A DNA stretch of 24,861 bases, taken from positions 1-24,861 of the forward strand of contig CAZUAH010000174.1 in assembly GCA_964617665.1 (NCBI GenBank). Direction: 5' to 3'. Numbering within the stretch: position 1 is the first letter of the stretch; each line of letters begins with the position of its first letter. The position numbers and the translations under genes were made by a program. This DNA comes from JADHUC01 sp964617665 (GTDB lineage Bacteria > Planctomycetota > Planctomycetia > Pirellulales > Pirellulaceae). The notes beneath the pieces are model-generated. The model was not told the DNA's origin. It worked only from the letters and a program-made list of their open reading frames with translations, and made no database searches. Below are positions 7,091 to 14,930 of the stretch, piece after piece.

Positions 7091-9427
7091 ATGAACATGT
7101 CACGTTTGGTCCGTCTCGTTTTGCCTATTGCTTTGACGGTTACGCTCGGTGCTTGTGACGGCGGGCAGGGGTGTACTTCCAACGGACGCGGGAGCGACTC
7201 GAATCAGCCAAGCAAGAGTCCGAATACAGACCAAAAGGCCATTCAGGATAGGATTGACCAGGAGTCCAAAGTCTCGGACGCACCGGGGAGCGTGAAGCCA
7301 AAGCTTGATGAAGTCACTCTGCGCGTGGGAGACCTGATCCTGAAACCCATTGGCCGCGCTACTGCTTGGCAACAAGCCCATGACGCCGGTGGCCAGAAAG
7401 TTGTTGTCAGCAAAACCAGTGTGACGGCAATACGAGCCGAGGATCGGAAGCCGCTCTGGTCCAACGAATCCGTTGACGGCCATCGCTTGAGCTGGCTGAC
7501 ATTCAAAGGGAATGTAGGTTTCCTGCTTGGGTACCATGTTGATGAGCATGAACGGTACGACAATCCGACGCGCATACGGAGAATCGATCTGGAGAATGGG
7601 CAATGGCGCAAGGATCTGCAGATCGAACCGGGTAAAGGCAGGAGGGTGAAGGCTTTGTTGACGGCCGCGGCAAACCAAGAAGATCTGGCCGTCCTTGCGT
7701 CTTTGACCTCACAAGACGAGCCCGGTGCGGACGAGGCCCCTGTGGTGGCCTACCAGGTAACGTGTTTTCGCGGTGATGACCCAACCCCGCTATGGACAAA
7801 GGCATTCGAGGCGGAAGACGAACGAGGTTACAGGGGAGTCTACGTCTGGGGTATCACACCACCAAGGTACGCCCATTCGGACAACCAACACCTGAATTGG
7901 CTTGAAGAAACCTTGATTGTGGCCGCCGAGGACATGCAGCCCATCATGGCTCTCAACAGGGATACTGGTACGAGGATATGGGAGGTGGAAAAGATCTGGG
8001 AGTATGACCGAGGGTTTATTGGTCCCAGCGTTTACAGCCATTACATGGGCCGGTTTGGGATTGAACAGGGCTTTGGTGACGGCAAAGAGACCATCGAGAC
8101 CGCGCGGGAAGCCTTCAACCAGCAGTTCTCCTGTGCAGTGATTGGCGGTCCGGTTGTGGTGCCCTTGGATTTCGAGCGCGGGTCGGATTCTCACAGCATC
8201 TTTGTTTCGGTTTCAAAGGCACCGACTCGCCAATGGTCAGGCTATCTCGCCGATTGCGTGGTATACGAGCTTAACGACAAAGGGACTCCTATCTCAATGG
8301 TCAAGGTTCCGCAGTTGGTCAGCGGTGGAAGGTTTAGGATTCTAGGGGATGGTTTAGTCTGGGCCGGCCACAACGATTCCTTTGTAAAGCTGGTGCCCTC
8401 TCGCAAGCAGCCCATAATCACCATGGGAGGTGGTGGGACCGATCTTATCACGAGACTGGCATGGTTCCGCCAAACCAACTGGCAACCGCCGCTGGCTTGG
8501 CTCACCACGGGGCGGGCTGCGCAACCCGTGGCTTTCAACGAATCCCATGCATTCCACCTTCCCGGCGGTGGCTATATCACAAACAAGGGCGATCATGATT
8601 TCAAGTTCCCCATTGCGATGCTTGATCTTTCGTCAGGTGTCGAACGACAGATTGTTTTGAATGTGCCCTTCACGGGGACCATTTCCGCACCGAGCAGTAA
8701 TTACAGCGGTTCTGCCGCTACTATTTCCACAACCGGATCGTATGTGTTGGCGATCACGGATCTCGGAGCGGATGACAATTCGCTGGATGTCACCCTTGGG
8801 ATGGAGAAATGGTCAGCCACACTCAAGTTCAACGTGGAAGACATAGAACCTGCTACAACATCCACGGTCAGGCAAGAGAAGCAGATCAGGGACTACAGTT
8901 CCAAGATAGAGCATCTTGGTTCCTCAGGAATGCTATCGGAGGAACTCAGGAGAACGGGGCATAGCCATGATACGGAATACGTGAAGTCGCTCTTGAGGGC
9001 TGGCGCGGATCCCATGGAAGAATCGGAGGCAGGTTGGACCGCCCTGATGGTCGCTGCCTGTGATGGCACCGCGGATATCGTCGATCTATTGATAGCGGCC
9101 GGTTCCGACGTCAACGCCCAGGATGGAAACTGTGGAGGGCAAACCGTCCTTATGTGGGCCACCCGTAGCGAACAACAATCAACCAGAAAGGTGAAGGCCC
9201 TGCTCAAGGCTGGTGCAGATATCGAAGGAACCACTTCCTCGGGCCATTGGACGGCCCTCATGTCAGCAGTGACCCACGACAACATTCCCGTGGTCGAGTT
9301 GCTCTTGTCCAACGGCGCCGATGTGAAAGTCAAGGACAAGGACGGCCACGGCCTGCTTTGGCACGCAAATGACGGGGGTAACAAGCAGATGGTAGAGATT
9401 CTGAAGAGACACGGGGGAAGAGAGTGA
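7091..9427 (+). CDS. Lipoprotein with N-terminal PQQ-type propeller and C-terminal ankyrin repeats
   Basis: 778 residues. A lipobox (LTVTLGAC, Cys22) followed by a Ser/Asn/Gly-rich linker indicates a membrane-anchored lipoprotein facing the periplasm or outside. Residues about 75-600 contain propeller-like strand motifs such as EDRKPLWSNES, GDDPTPLWTKAFE and LNRDTGTRIWEVEK, typical of PQQ-binding-like repeats. Those can bind a cofactor or serve as protein scaffolds. Residues about 618-778 hold four to five ankyrin repeats: GWTALMVAACDGTADIVDLL, the TVLMWAT unit, HWTALMSAVTHDNIPVVELL and GHGLLWHANDGGNKQMVEIL. The start follows GGGAGAAAG at about 5 nt; a second ATG two codons on is equally possible. 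No enzymatic motif is visible, so a binding or scaffold role is more likely than catalysis. The gene stands alone, after a structured repeat. Confidence 0.85.
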   Translation: MNMSRLVRLVLPIALTVTLGACDGGQGCTSNGRGSDSNQPSKSPNTDQKAIQDRIDQESKVSDAPGSVKPKLDEVTLRVGDLILKPIGRATAWQQAHDAGGQKVVVSKTSVTAIRAEDRKPLWSNESVDGHRLSWLTFKGNVGFLLGYHVDEHERYDNPTRIRRIDLENGQWRKDLQIEPGKGRRVKALLTAAANQEDLAVLASLTSQDEPGADEAPVVAYQVTCFRGDDPTPLWTKAFEAEDERGYRGVYVWGITPPRYAHSDNQHLNWLEETLIVAAEDMQPIMALNRDTGTRIWEVEKIWEYDRGFIGPSVYSHYMGRFGIEQGFGDGKETIETAREAFNQQFSCAVIGGPVVVPLDFERGSDSHSIFVSVSKAPTRQWSGYLADCVVYELNDKGTPISMVKVPQLVSGGRFRILGDGLVWAGHNDSFVKLVPSRKQPIITMGGGGTDLITRLAWFRQTNWQPPLAWLTTGRAAQPVAFNESHAFHLPGGGYITNKGDHDFKFPIAMLDLSSGVERQIVLNVPFTGTISAPSSNYSGSAATISTTGSYVLAITDLGADDNSLDVTLGMEKWSATLKFNVEDIEPATTSTVRQEKQIRDYSSKIEHLGSSGMLSEELRRTGHSHDTEYVKSLLRAGADPMEESEAGWTALMVAACDGTADIVDLLIAAGSDVNAQDGNCGGQTVLMWATRSEQQSTRKVKALLKAGADIEGTTSSGHWTALMSAVTHDNIPVVELLLSNGADVKVKDKDGHGLLWHANDGGNKQMVEILKRHGGRE

Positions 9428-9918
9428 TTAGCGAGCACCTTCCCGGATTTGTCAGGCTCTTTGGAGTTATGAAATTCGGCAGGCACGAACTGCAATGTAG
9501 GGCCGACTCTTCATCCACTAAGCAGTGCTTAGAAACAAATGCGCGGTAGCTCGTGTCGGATCTGGTAGGAATACAGCATTCAACGCGCATCGAACAGTGC
9601 AAACAATATCATAGTCCGCTTAGTGTACTTTTTGAATACTCTGGAACGTACTGAATCCATCGGCAACCTGCGCGGCGCATCGGGCCGACAGAGACCGGTG
9701 CACGGAACCCACGGCGCCATCCTGTTGCACAAAGTCCGTCGGGTGACGGTTCGCAATGTCACCGTGCGGCAGGGCAAAGCCTCAGTTTCGCCGACATTCG
9801 TCTGCGTCGGTCCTGTGTGATTGGTGAGAAATCCGGGTCAATTTGGGATTTTGCGTTACACTGCGGGCCTTCCGATCGACAGTAGTGTTGAACCGCGGTT
9901 ACTGACAGGTGTTTGAGA
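9428..9918. other. Intergenic stretch before the ECF sigma gene
   Basis: 491 bp with no intact gene. It contains a near-perfect palindrome, CTAAGCA-G-TGCTTAG, at 9518-9532. It also contains a possible beta-helix relic (9623-9820) and the presumed promoter region of the sigma factor operon. I could not identify a confident -35/-10 or ECF-type promoter. Confidence 0.5.
9623..9820 (+). pseudogene. Possible relic of a parallel beta-helix protein
   Basis: A short plus-strand frame reads HGTHGAILLHKVRRVTVRNV followed by TVRQGKA. The alternating hydrophobic pattern with Asn turns is typical of one or two rungs of a right-handed parallel beta-helix. It has no signal peptide, no good ribosome binding site and far too few rungs to fold, so it may be a fragment of a lost gene. 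Its short length makes chance resemblance a real possibility. Confidence 0.25.
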
Positions 9919-10437
9919 ATGACGGACTGGGAAACGGTGGTTGGCCAACACGCTGGAATCGTGCAGCGCACGGTCTACCGCCTCGTCGGCAATCATGCAG
10001 ACGCATGGGACTGCATTCAGGAGACGTTCCTGGAGGCGGTGAAGATCGACCGGCGCGAACCCGTGCGTAATTGGCCTGCACTGCTTCGGCACTTGGCTAC
10101 CGTCCGCGCGTTGGACCTGTTGCGGGTGCGATCTCGGCAGCGCAACCGGCACAGCCCGGATGTGGACCCGGAGCAAGCGATAGGCCGGGAACCGAATCCG
10201 TCGTGTTACGCCGAGGCAAGCGAGCTTGCCGACCGGTTGCGAGTTGCCGTGGGCCAACTTCCCCGCCGGCAAGCGGAAGTATTCTGCCTGAGTTGCTTCG
10301 AGCAAATGACCTCCGAGGAGATTGGCTCGCAGGTGGGGATCAGCCCGACTGCGGCGCGAATGTTACTGTGTCGTGCGCGCCGGCGTCTCGAACGGCTCCT
10401 GCAGCCCGGCTGGGGCGTGCTGGCAAAAGACGATTGA
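9919..10437 (+). CDS. ECF-subfamily RNA polymerase sigma factor
   Basis: 172 residues, the normal size for a minimal ECF sigma factor with only regions 2 and 4. Region 2 shows YRLVGNHADAWDCIQETFLE, matching the core-RNAP-binding and -10 recognition helices. Region 4 shows LPRRQAEVFCLS and then SEEIGSQVGISPTAARMLLC, the helix-turn-helix that reads the -35 element. It would direct RNA polymerase to a small regulon, possibly including its own operon. ATG 9919 is preferred over TTG 9913 because AGGTG lies about 8 nt upstream and the protein begins directly with region 2. The next gene starts 11 bp after its stop, implying co-transcription and a sigma/regulator pair. Confidence 0.92.
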   Translation: MTDWETVVGQHAGIVQRTVYRLVGNHADAWDCIQETFLEAVKIDRREPVRNWPALLRHLATVRALDLLRVRSRQRNRHSPDVDPEQAIGREPNPSCYAEASELADRLRVAVGQLPRRQAEVFCLSCFEQMTSEEIGSQVGISPTAARMLLCRARRRLERLLQPGWGVLAKDD

Positions 10438-10448
10438 GGACATAAAGG

Positions 10449-12299
10449 ATGGAAGATCGCAAAGACTTCAATCCCGACGACTTGCTGGATCGTGCGGTAG
10501 ACGCTGTATTGCGCGGTCCGATCCCCGAAGAGTTGCCGCCGGATCGGGTCGCCGAGTTGGCTGCCAAAGTGCAGCACGCTGCCGATCAACCCTACCCGAT
10601 GACGCCAATAATGAGGATTAAGAATATGAAACCTATGACGAGAATCGCCGTGGCTGCTACTGTGTTGATTGCTTTGGTGGGGCTGATTTCCTGGCTCGCG
10701 CCCGGCAACGGGACCGCCTTGGCGTTGACCAACGTTGCCGAAGCATTGACCAAGGTGCAGAGCGCGAAGTGGAAGACGACCACGGTCGTCAAACTGCCTC
10801 AAGGGGAAGTCAAGACCATGCATGAGATCGGGATGTTCCTGGCGCCGTCCCGCGAACGGAAGGAGATCACCGTCGAGGGCGAGAAGTCCTTCTCGATCTT
10901 CGACTTTCGTGCGGACAAGACGCTTGCCTTGCTTCCGGCGAAAAAGATGGCCATGGTATTGAGCCTCAAAAATTCCCCGCCGGGGAGGCGTCCAGGCGGG
11001 ACGTTCCTGGACTTGCGAAAGACCGTTATGGACGCCCAGAGCGGCGGGCCGGCAAGAGCGGAGCCCGTTGGCGGCAAAGTCGTCGACGGCCGCCGCGCCG
11101 AGGGCTTTCGCCTGCAGAGTGGCGCCACGGAAATCACGATATGGGCCGATCCGAAGACGTCGCTGCCGATCCGCGTCGAGTCGGTTATGTCCGGCGCGAC
11201 CGAGGTTCGCATGGTGATGACAGACTTCGAAGTCGGTGTCGACTTGGACGAATCGCTCTTCAGCCTCGACGTGCCGGAGGGATATACCGTCCAGGAGATG
11301 CAACTCGATTTACCCAAAAAGCCCATCGTCTTCCTGGCTAGGACACTGAGGCTGGTGGCCGAACACAACGGCGGTGTGTTTCCGCCGTCGCTGCGGGGCG
11401 AACACGGGATCGACGGATTCCTGCCGCGCATTGCCCCAGCCTTGGAGAAGAAATACCCCAAAGACTCGCCCGAACTACTGAAGGCCCAGAGCGAGCTTGC
11501 GGGGAAACTCGGCGGAGTCTTCGCCGTCCTGAATCAACTGGCGCCCGAACACGATTGGCACTACGCTGGCAAGAACGTCAAGCTCGATACGCCGAACCGG
11601 CCCATCTTCTGGTGGAAGCCCACGATGATCAGCGACGACTACGAGGTGATCTACGCGGACTTGAGCGTCAAGGATGTCGCGCCGGAAGACGTGCCGAAGG
11701 TGCCCGAGGACATCCGAGAAGTTGAGACCTTCCAGCTTCCGGCCGGCGACGAAGCAGCTTTTGTCGAGGGGATGCGCGCCTGGCTGGAATCGAAAGACGC
11801 GGCCAAACCTGGAATCGACATGATGATGATGAAGGCGCAAGGACGAGGCAAGGAGTTCACCGCGGAGATGCCCGCTATGTTTGGAGCTGGCCTTGATGAA
11901 GGTTACCCAGATCGTTTGGATATGTCCTGGCTGAAAAACGCATTCTTTGCTCGGGCGACATGGAGCAAACTCGGTGGATTGTCCGCAGAACTGAAACGGA
12001 TCCCCGAGGACCTCGACGAGGCACAGCGGAAGGAAGAGCGAAGGAAAATCACAAGTGCTCACGCGAAAGAAGCCGCCAAGGCATCATTTCGAGTTTCAGC
12101 TGAGGCATCCCGAAAAGCAGTGGGCATTGCCGGGTTCTATCAAAAGCTGGTGAATGAACAGCGAGAGCCTGAGTACTTCGGGGCCACGGTCAAGCCTGGC
12201 GATTCAGCGGCCATCCTGCTCAAATGGAAACTTGACGACGGTCGATCCCGTGTCATCTACGGCGACCTGCGGGCAGAAACGGTAGACTCCGCAGACTGA
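10449..12299 (+). CDS. Membrane-anchored LolA-like protein, probable regulator of the adjacent ECF sigma factor
   Basis: 616 residues. A charged cytoplasmic N-terminus (1-63) precedes one transmembrane helix (65-84, AVAATVLIALVGLISWLA). A periplasmic region similar to LolA/MucB-type lipoprotein-binding folds follows (about 95-285, ending FSLDVPEGYTV). A further alpha-rich domain with charged helices ends the protein. Its position 11 bp behind an ECF sigma gene, with a short cytoplasmic tail and one membrane helix, is the layout of an anti-sigma factor. However, the tail lacks the HxxxCxxC zinc motif of ZAS-type anti-sigmas. A lipid or envelope signal sensed by the LolA-like fold is a reasonable inference and not demonstrated. 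GAGG about 9 nt upstream supports the ATG. Alternatively it may be an outer-membrane lipoprotein-sorting-like protein without sigma-binding activity. Confidence 0.75.
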   Translation: MEDRKDFNPDDLLDRAVDAVLRGPIPEELPPDRVAELAAKVQHAADQPYPMTPIMRIKNMKPMTRIAVAATVLIALVGLISWLAPGNGTALALTNVAEALTKVQSAKWKTTTVVKLPQGEVKTMHEIGMFLAPSRERKEITVEGEKSFSIFDFRADKTLALLPAKKMAMVLSLKNSPPGRRPGGTFLDLRKTVMDAQSGGPARAEPVGGKVVDGRRAEGFRLQSGATEITIWADPKTSLPIRVESVMSGATEVRMVMTDFEVGVDLDESLFSLDVPEGYTVQEMQLDLPKKPIVFLARTLRLVAEHNGGVFPPSLRGEHGIDGFLPRIAPALEKKYPKDSPELLKAQSELAGKLGGVFAVLNQLAPEHDWHYAGKNVKLDTPNRPIFWWKPTMISDDYEVIYADLSVKDVAPEDVPKVPEDIREVETFQLPAGDEAAFVEGMRAWLESKDAAKPGIDMMMMKAQGRGKEFTAEMPAMFGAGLDEGYPDRLDMSWLKNAFFARATWSKLGGLSAELKRIPEDLDEAQRKEERRKITSAHAKEAAKASFRVSAEASRKAVGIAGFYQKLVNEQREPEYFGATVKPGDSAAILLKWKLDDGRSRVIYGDLRAETVDSAD

Positions 12300-12414
12300 T
12301 CGTCGGAGCATGGACTATTTGCTGCAGTCTCGCCGGCGCAGCAACGCATTACGCGGCACGTCATTCAAACCAAAGACAATCCTCGATGAAGAGTATTGTG
12401 GTTCAGTTCGCGGA

Positions 12415-13590
12415 TCACTGCGGCTTCTTCAGGGTGTTCTTCCCGATTTCGTTGTTTGGTTCGACCACCTTGATTCCCCCCTCGACGTAGTTCCCCTCCA
12501 CCTTGTTTCGGAAACACCGCTTGCCGATCGAAATGCCCGCCTGCCCCGGAGAATAGATGGCATTGTTGGCGATCACGTTTTCTACGTTGAGACCTTCCAT
12601 GGGGCACCGGTACCACCACCAGATGACGATGCCGGATCGCTCGCAGTCGTCGATGCGATTGTTCCGCACCATGCAGAAGGATGCGTCGTTGAGGCACACG
12701 CCGATTACACACCGCTTCACTTTGTTGCCGCTGGCCTGACAGTGATAACAGAAGTGGTCGAAATCGATCGCTTCATCCGAAACGTCTTCGATCACGCAAT
12801 CCGCCACAATGCTCTTCACAACCGAATAGAACGCCACCGCCCGGCCGTAGCAATTCTGGATTTGGCAGCCGACAACCTGAAGGTTCTCCAGTGGCGGAGC
12901 GCTGGGGCCTTTCTCGTACGAGTATCCACCATGTGCCAGGATCGCGCATCGCTGCACGTGTCCGGGCATCGCGAGGTTCTGCTTCCGACCTCCGTCGATC
13001 GTGAGCGACTCGAACCGCACGTTCTTCTGCGAGCCTCTCATTTCGAACATATTGTGGGCGTATCCAGCCCTGCTCTTCTCTGGAACGGCAACCTGCAGCG
13101 GCTCGGCCAGGACGACTTTGCCGGGCTCGATGCTCGCGATCTGCAGCTCGACCTTCTCCTCGTTCCCGCCAGGAAATGTCTTCCCACCTGTCGGCGGAAG
13201 CAACTCGATCGTGGTGTCCGCCGCGAACTGGGAGGTGTCGTCGACCGTCACAAACGACTGCCCTTTCGGAGCCGCCGCCCTGACGAGCACGGCAGAGGGT
13301 AGTCTCAAAACAGTCTTCTCGGTTCCCTTGATGGTGAGGTTGCTGTTTGGACAGATTCTTTGCCGAATGACATATTCCCCTGACCCAATCACAATGGTCG
13401 CTCCGTCCTTGCCCGCCTGTTTGATCGCTGCGAGGATCGGTCTTTCGTCCGTTCCCTGAAAGTCGCCCGTCCCTTCCTGTGAGACGACGATGACGGGGCG
13501 CGAGTCTTCCCCGCCGAGCAGTCGCTGATGACCCAAGACCAGCAGCGTCAGACCCATCACTCCCAGAAAAACGAACGCCCAACCTCGCAT
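12415..13590 (-). CDS. Secreted right-handed parallel beta-helix protein
   Basis: 391 residues from ATG 13590. The N-terminus MRGWAFVFLGVMGLTLLVLG is a signal peptide or membrane anchor, and AAGGAGAT sits about 5 nt upstream, fixing this start although the frame is open farther. The body shows repeating rung motifs typical of pectate-lyase-like beta-helices: NLTIKG, LTIDGG, LQVVGCQIQNC, SIVADCVIEDV, CMVRNNRIDDC and NVIANNAIYS. Many cysteines recur in the rungs. Such proteins bind or cleave polysaccharides outside the cytoplasm. I see no diagnostic lyase or hydrolase catalytic set, so activity is open. The 3' end converges on the sigma/LolA operon, and the 5' region faces the dehydrogenase gene across a hairpin cluster. 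Confidence 0.82.
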   Translation of the reverse strand: MRGWAFVFLGVMGLTLLVLGHQRLLGGEDSRPVIVVSQEGTGDFQGTDERPILAAIKQAGKDGATIVIGSGEYVIRQRICPNSNLTIKGTEKTVLRLPSAVLVRAAAPKGQSFVTVDDTSQFAADTTIELLPPTGGKTFPGGNEEKVELQIASIEPGKVVLAEPLQVAVPEKSRAGYAHNMFEMRGSQKNVRFESLTIDGGRKQNLAMPGHVQRCAILAHGGYSYEKGPSAPPLENLQVVGCQIQNCYGRAVAFYSVVKSIVADCVIEDVSDEAIDFDHFCYHCQASGNKVKRCVIGVCLNDASFCMVRNNRIDDCERSGIVIWWWYRCPMEGLNVENVIANNAIYSPGQAGISIGKRCFRNKVEGNYVEGGIKVVEPNNEIGKNTLKKPQ

Positions 13591-13696
13591 GACGATCTCC
13601 TTCGTGATTGATCCGGAAACTGCATACTCGCTTCCGCCGGTACAACGACGACCTCGATGATACCGCAAGAAATGCGCGGAGAACATAGTCGGCTTT

Positions 13697-13728
13697 CGCT
13701 CCGCGAAAGCACGTCTTTTCGCGGAGCG
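13697..13728. repeat. Perfect 12 bp stem-loop
   Basis: CGCTCCGCGAAA (13697-13708) and its exact reverse complement TTTCGCGGAGCG (13717-13728) flank an 8 nt loop. The position between divergent start codons argues against a simple transcription terminator. A REP-like repeat or a leader structure of the beta-helix transcript is more plausible. Confidence 0.75.
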
Positions 13729-13736
13729 TAATTGTC

Positions 13737-13786
13737 GGAGTACACGCTTCAGCGTGCTTTCGAAGACACGCCAAAGCGTGAACTCC
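13737..13786. repeat. Inverted repeat with 20 bp arms
   Basis: Arms 13737-13756 and 13767-13786 are reverse complements with three mismatches around a 10 nt centre that itself contains TTCGAA. Each arm also contains a smaller CACGC/GCGTG palindrome. It starts only 8 bp beyond the neighbouring perfect stem-loop, and together they form a potential cruciform of about 90 bp. Confidence 0.7.
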
Positions 13787-14059
13787 AACGATTCTCTCAC
13801 AGCCTCGAAGCGAAAAGCGACAATACACCGAAACCACTCTTTCCACATTCCTGAGATCGTCTCTCGTTCTGGGAATTCGTCGCACAGCCTCCTTCACGCC
13901 GGGCCACGGTCTTGCCAGATCGATGGTAAGACGAAGGGCACACCATCCGCTATAATCCTAGCCGTGTCTTGTTTTTCCGCCACAAATAGTGATACGGAAC
14001 ATGAAACTCGCTCGACAGCGTGTGTGGGTCATCAATCGGAGCGACATGCGAGGACGGCA

Positions 14060-14752
14060 ATGTCACAAACGATCTTGATCATTGGCAATTCAGACGGAAT
14101 CGGGGCATCAGTCACCGAGGCACTGATCGATCGGGGTGACCGCGTCGTCGGCATCTCGCGAAGTGCCAGCTCTCTCGAAGACGATTGCCTTCGGCATGAG
14201 GTTCAGGACATAGCGTCACCGGATTACCCAGAGCTGTTGCGGCGCGTTCTGCAGGAAGAAGGCCCTTTCGACGCCTGCATTTACTGCGCGGGCATGGGCT
14301 CAGGGCTAGAACTTCCCGATCTCTCGAACGAGCCCCTCGTGTTCGAGGTCAACCTTGTGGCGATGGTGCGAACCGTGGAGTTGCTCGTGCCTGGATGGAT
14401 CGAACGCAAGGCAGGTCATTTTGTCGGGCTGTCGAGCATTGCTGATGACTTCTACAACGCGGATGCCCCGTCGTATTCTGCTTCAAAGGCGGCCTTCAGC
14501 AGCTACCTTCTGGCCATGGCCTTCAGACTTCGAGAATATGGGGTGTACGTTACGAACGTCCGCTTTGGGTTCGTCGACACCAAGATGGCCAAAGCGCCCA
14601 GGCGACCGCTGCTGATGTCGCGCGAGAAGGCCGCCCGGTATGTGATTCGGTGCCTCGAAAGCCGGCCGATGCAGTTGACCGTGCCCAAGACGATGGGACT
14701 GCTAGTGCGAATGATCCGCTGGGCGCAGTCGGTGCGCGTCTGGTGGCACTAG
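14060..14752 (+). CDS. Short-chain dehydrogenase/reductase (SDR) family protein
   Basis: 230 residues, slightly short for a classical SDR (about 250). The NAD(P)-binding motif is IGNSDGIGASV near the N-terminus, a variant of TGxxxGIG. CAG in the ACIYCAGMGSG segment corresponds to the NAG motif, with Cys for Asn. The catalytic Ser lies in VGLSSIADD, and Tyr/Lys in SYSASKAAFSSY. Cofactor preference and substrate are unclear. ATG 14060 is chosen because the Rossmann strand begins right after it and GAGGA lies about 6 nt upstream; the longer open frame would add residues encoded by hairpin repeats. It is cytoplasmic, unlike most neighbours, and separated by 178 bp from the next gene. Confidence 0.88.
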   Translation: MSQTILIIGNSDGIGASVTEALIDRGDRVVGISRSASSLEDDCLRHEVQDIASPDYPELLRRVLQEEGPFDACIYCAGMGSGLELPDLSNEPLVFEVNLVAMVRTVELLVPGWIERKAGHFVGLSSIADDFYNADAPSYSASKAAFSSYLLAMAFRLREYGVYVTNVRFGFVDTKMAKAPRRPLLMSREKAARYVIRCLESRPMQLTVPKTMGLLVRMIRWAQSVRVWWH

Positions 14753-14930
14753 GCGGACTCAACAAATGCTTGTACGGTTGAACTCGTGACCGTTGCTGCA
14801 TTTTCCTGAAATCCAGCGTCACTAGCCGCGCATTTGTTTCCAAGCACCGCCTAAAATGGCTGAATGGCCCCATGGCTTTTGTGCCGTTCCCTGACACTTG
14901 GTGCCGATGGGCCGAATAAGGAGGAACATC

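Larger units (their letters stand above)
13591..14059. other. Divergent intergenic region with hairpin repeats
   Basis: 469 bp between the start codons of the beta-helix and dehydrogenase genes. It must contain both promoters. Two inverted repeats (13697-13728 and 13737-13786) fill its middle. Both flanking frames are open into this region, but those extensions translate the hairpins and look non-protein-like, so I treat the whole stretch as non-coding. Confidence 0.65.

Noticed and set aside
10206..11303. A 365-codon minus-strand frame across the sigma and LolA-like genes
   Set aside because: His/Arg/Gln-rich and motif-free, it spans two well-supported plus-strand genes.
12310..13302. A 330-codon plus-strand frame opposite the beta-helix gene
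   Set aside because: Its protein has no signal, no recognisable domain and mirrors the antisense of the supported beta-helix gene.
13591..13848. An 86-residue N-terminal extension of the beta-helix protein
   Set aside because: It would translate the hairpin repeats and bury the signal peptide; the AAGGAG site before 13590 is decisive.
12773..13897. A 374-codon minus-strand frame overlapping the beta-helix gene
   Set aside because: It is Arg/Gly-rich with no family motifs and lies in another frame of a gene with a signal peptide, good ribosome binding site and rung repeats.
13754..14059. A 102-residue N-terminal extension of the SDR protein
   Set aside because: The Rossmann strand starts at residue 3 of the shorter form, and the extension is repeat-derived and unlike protein.
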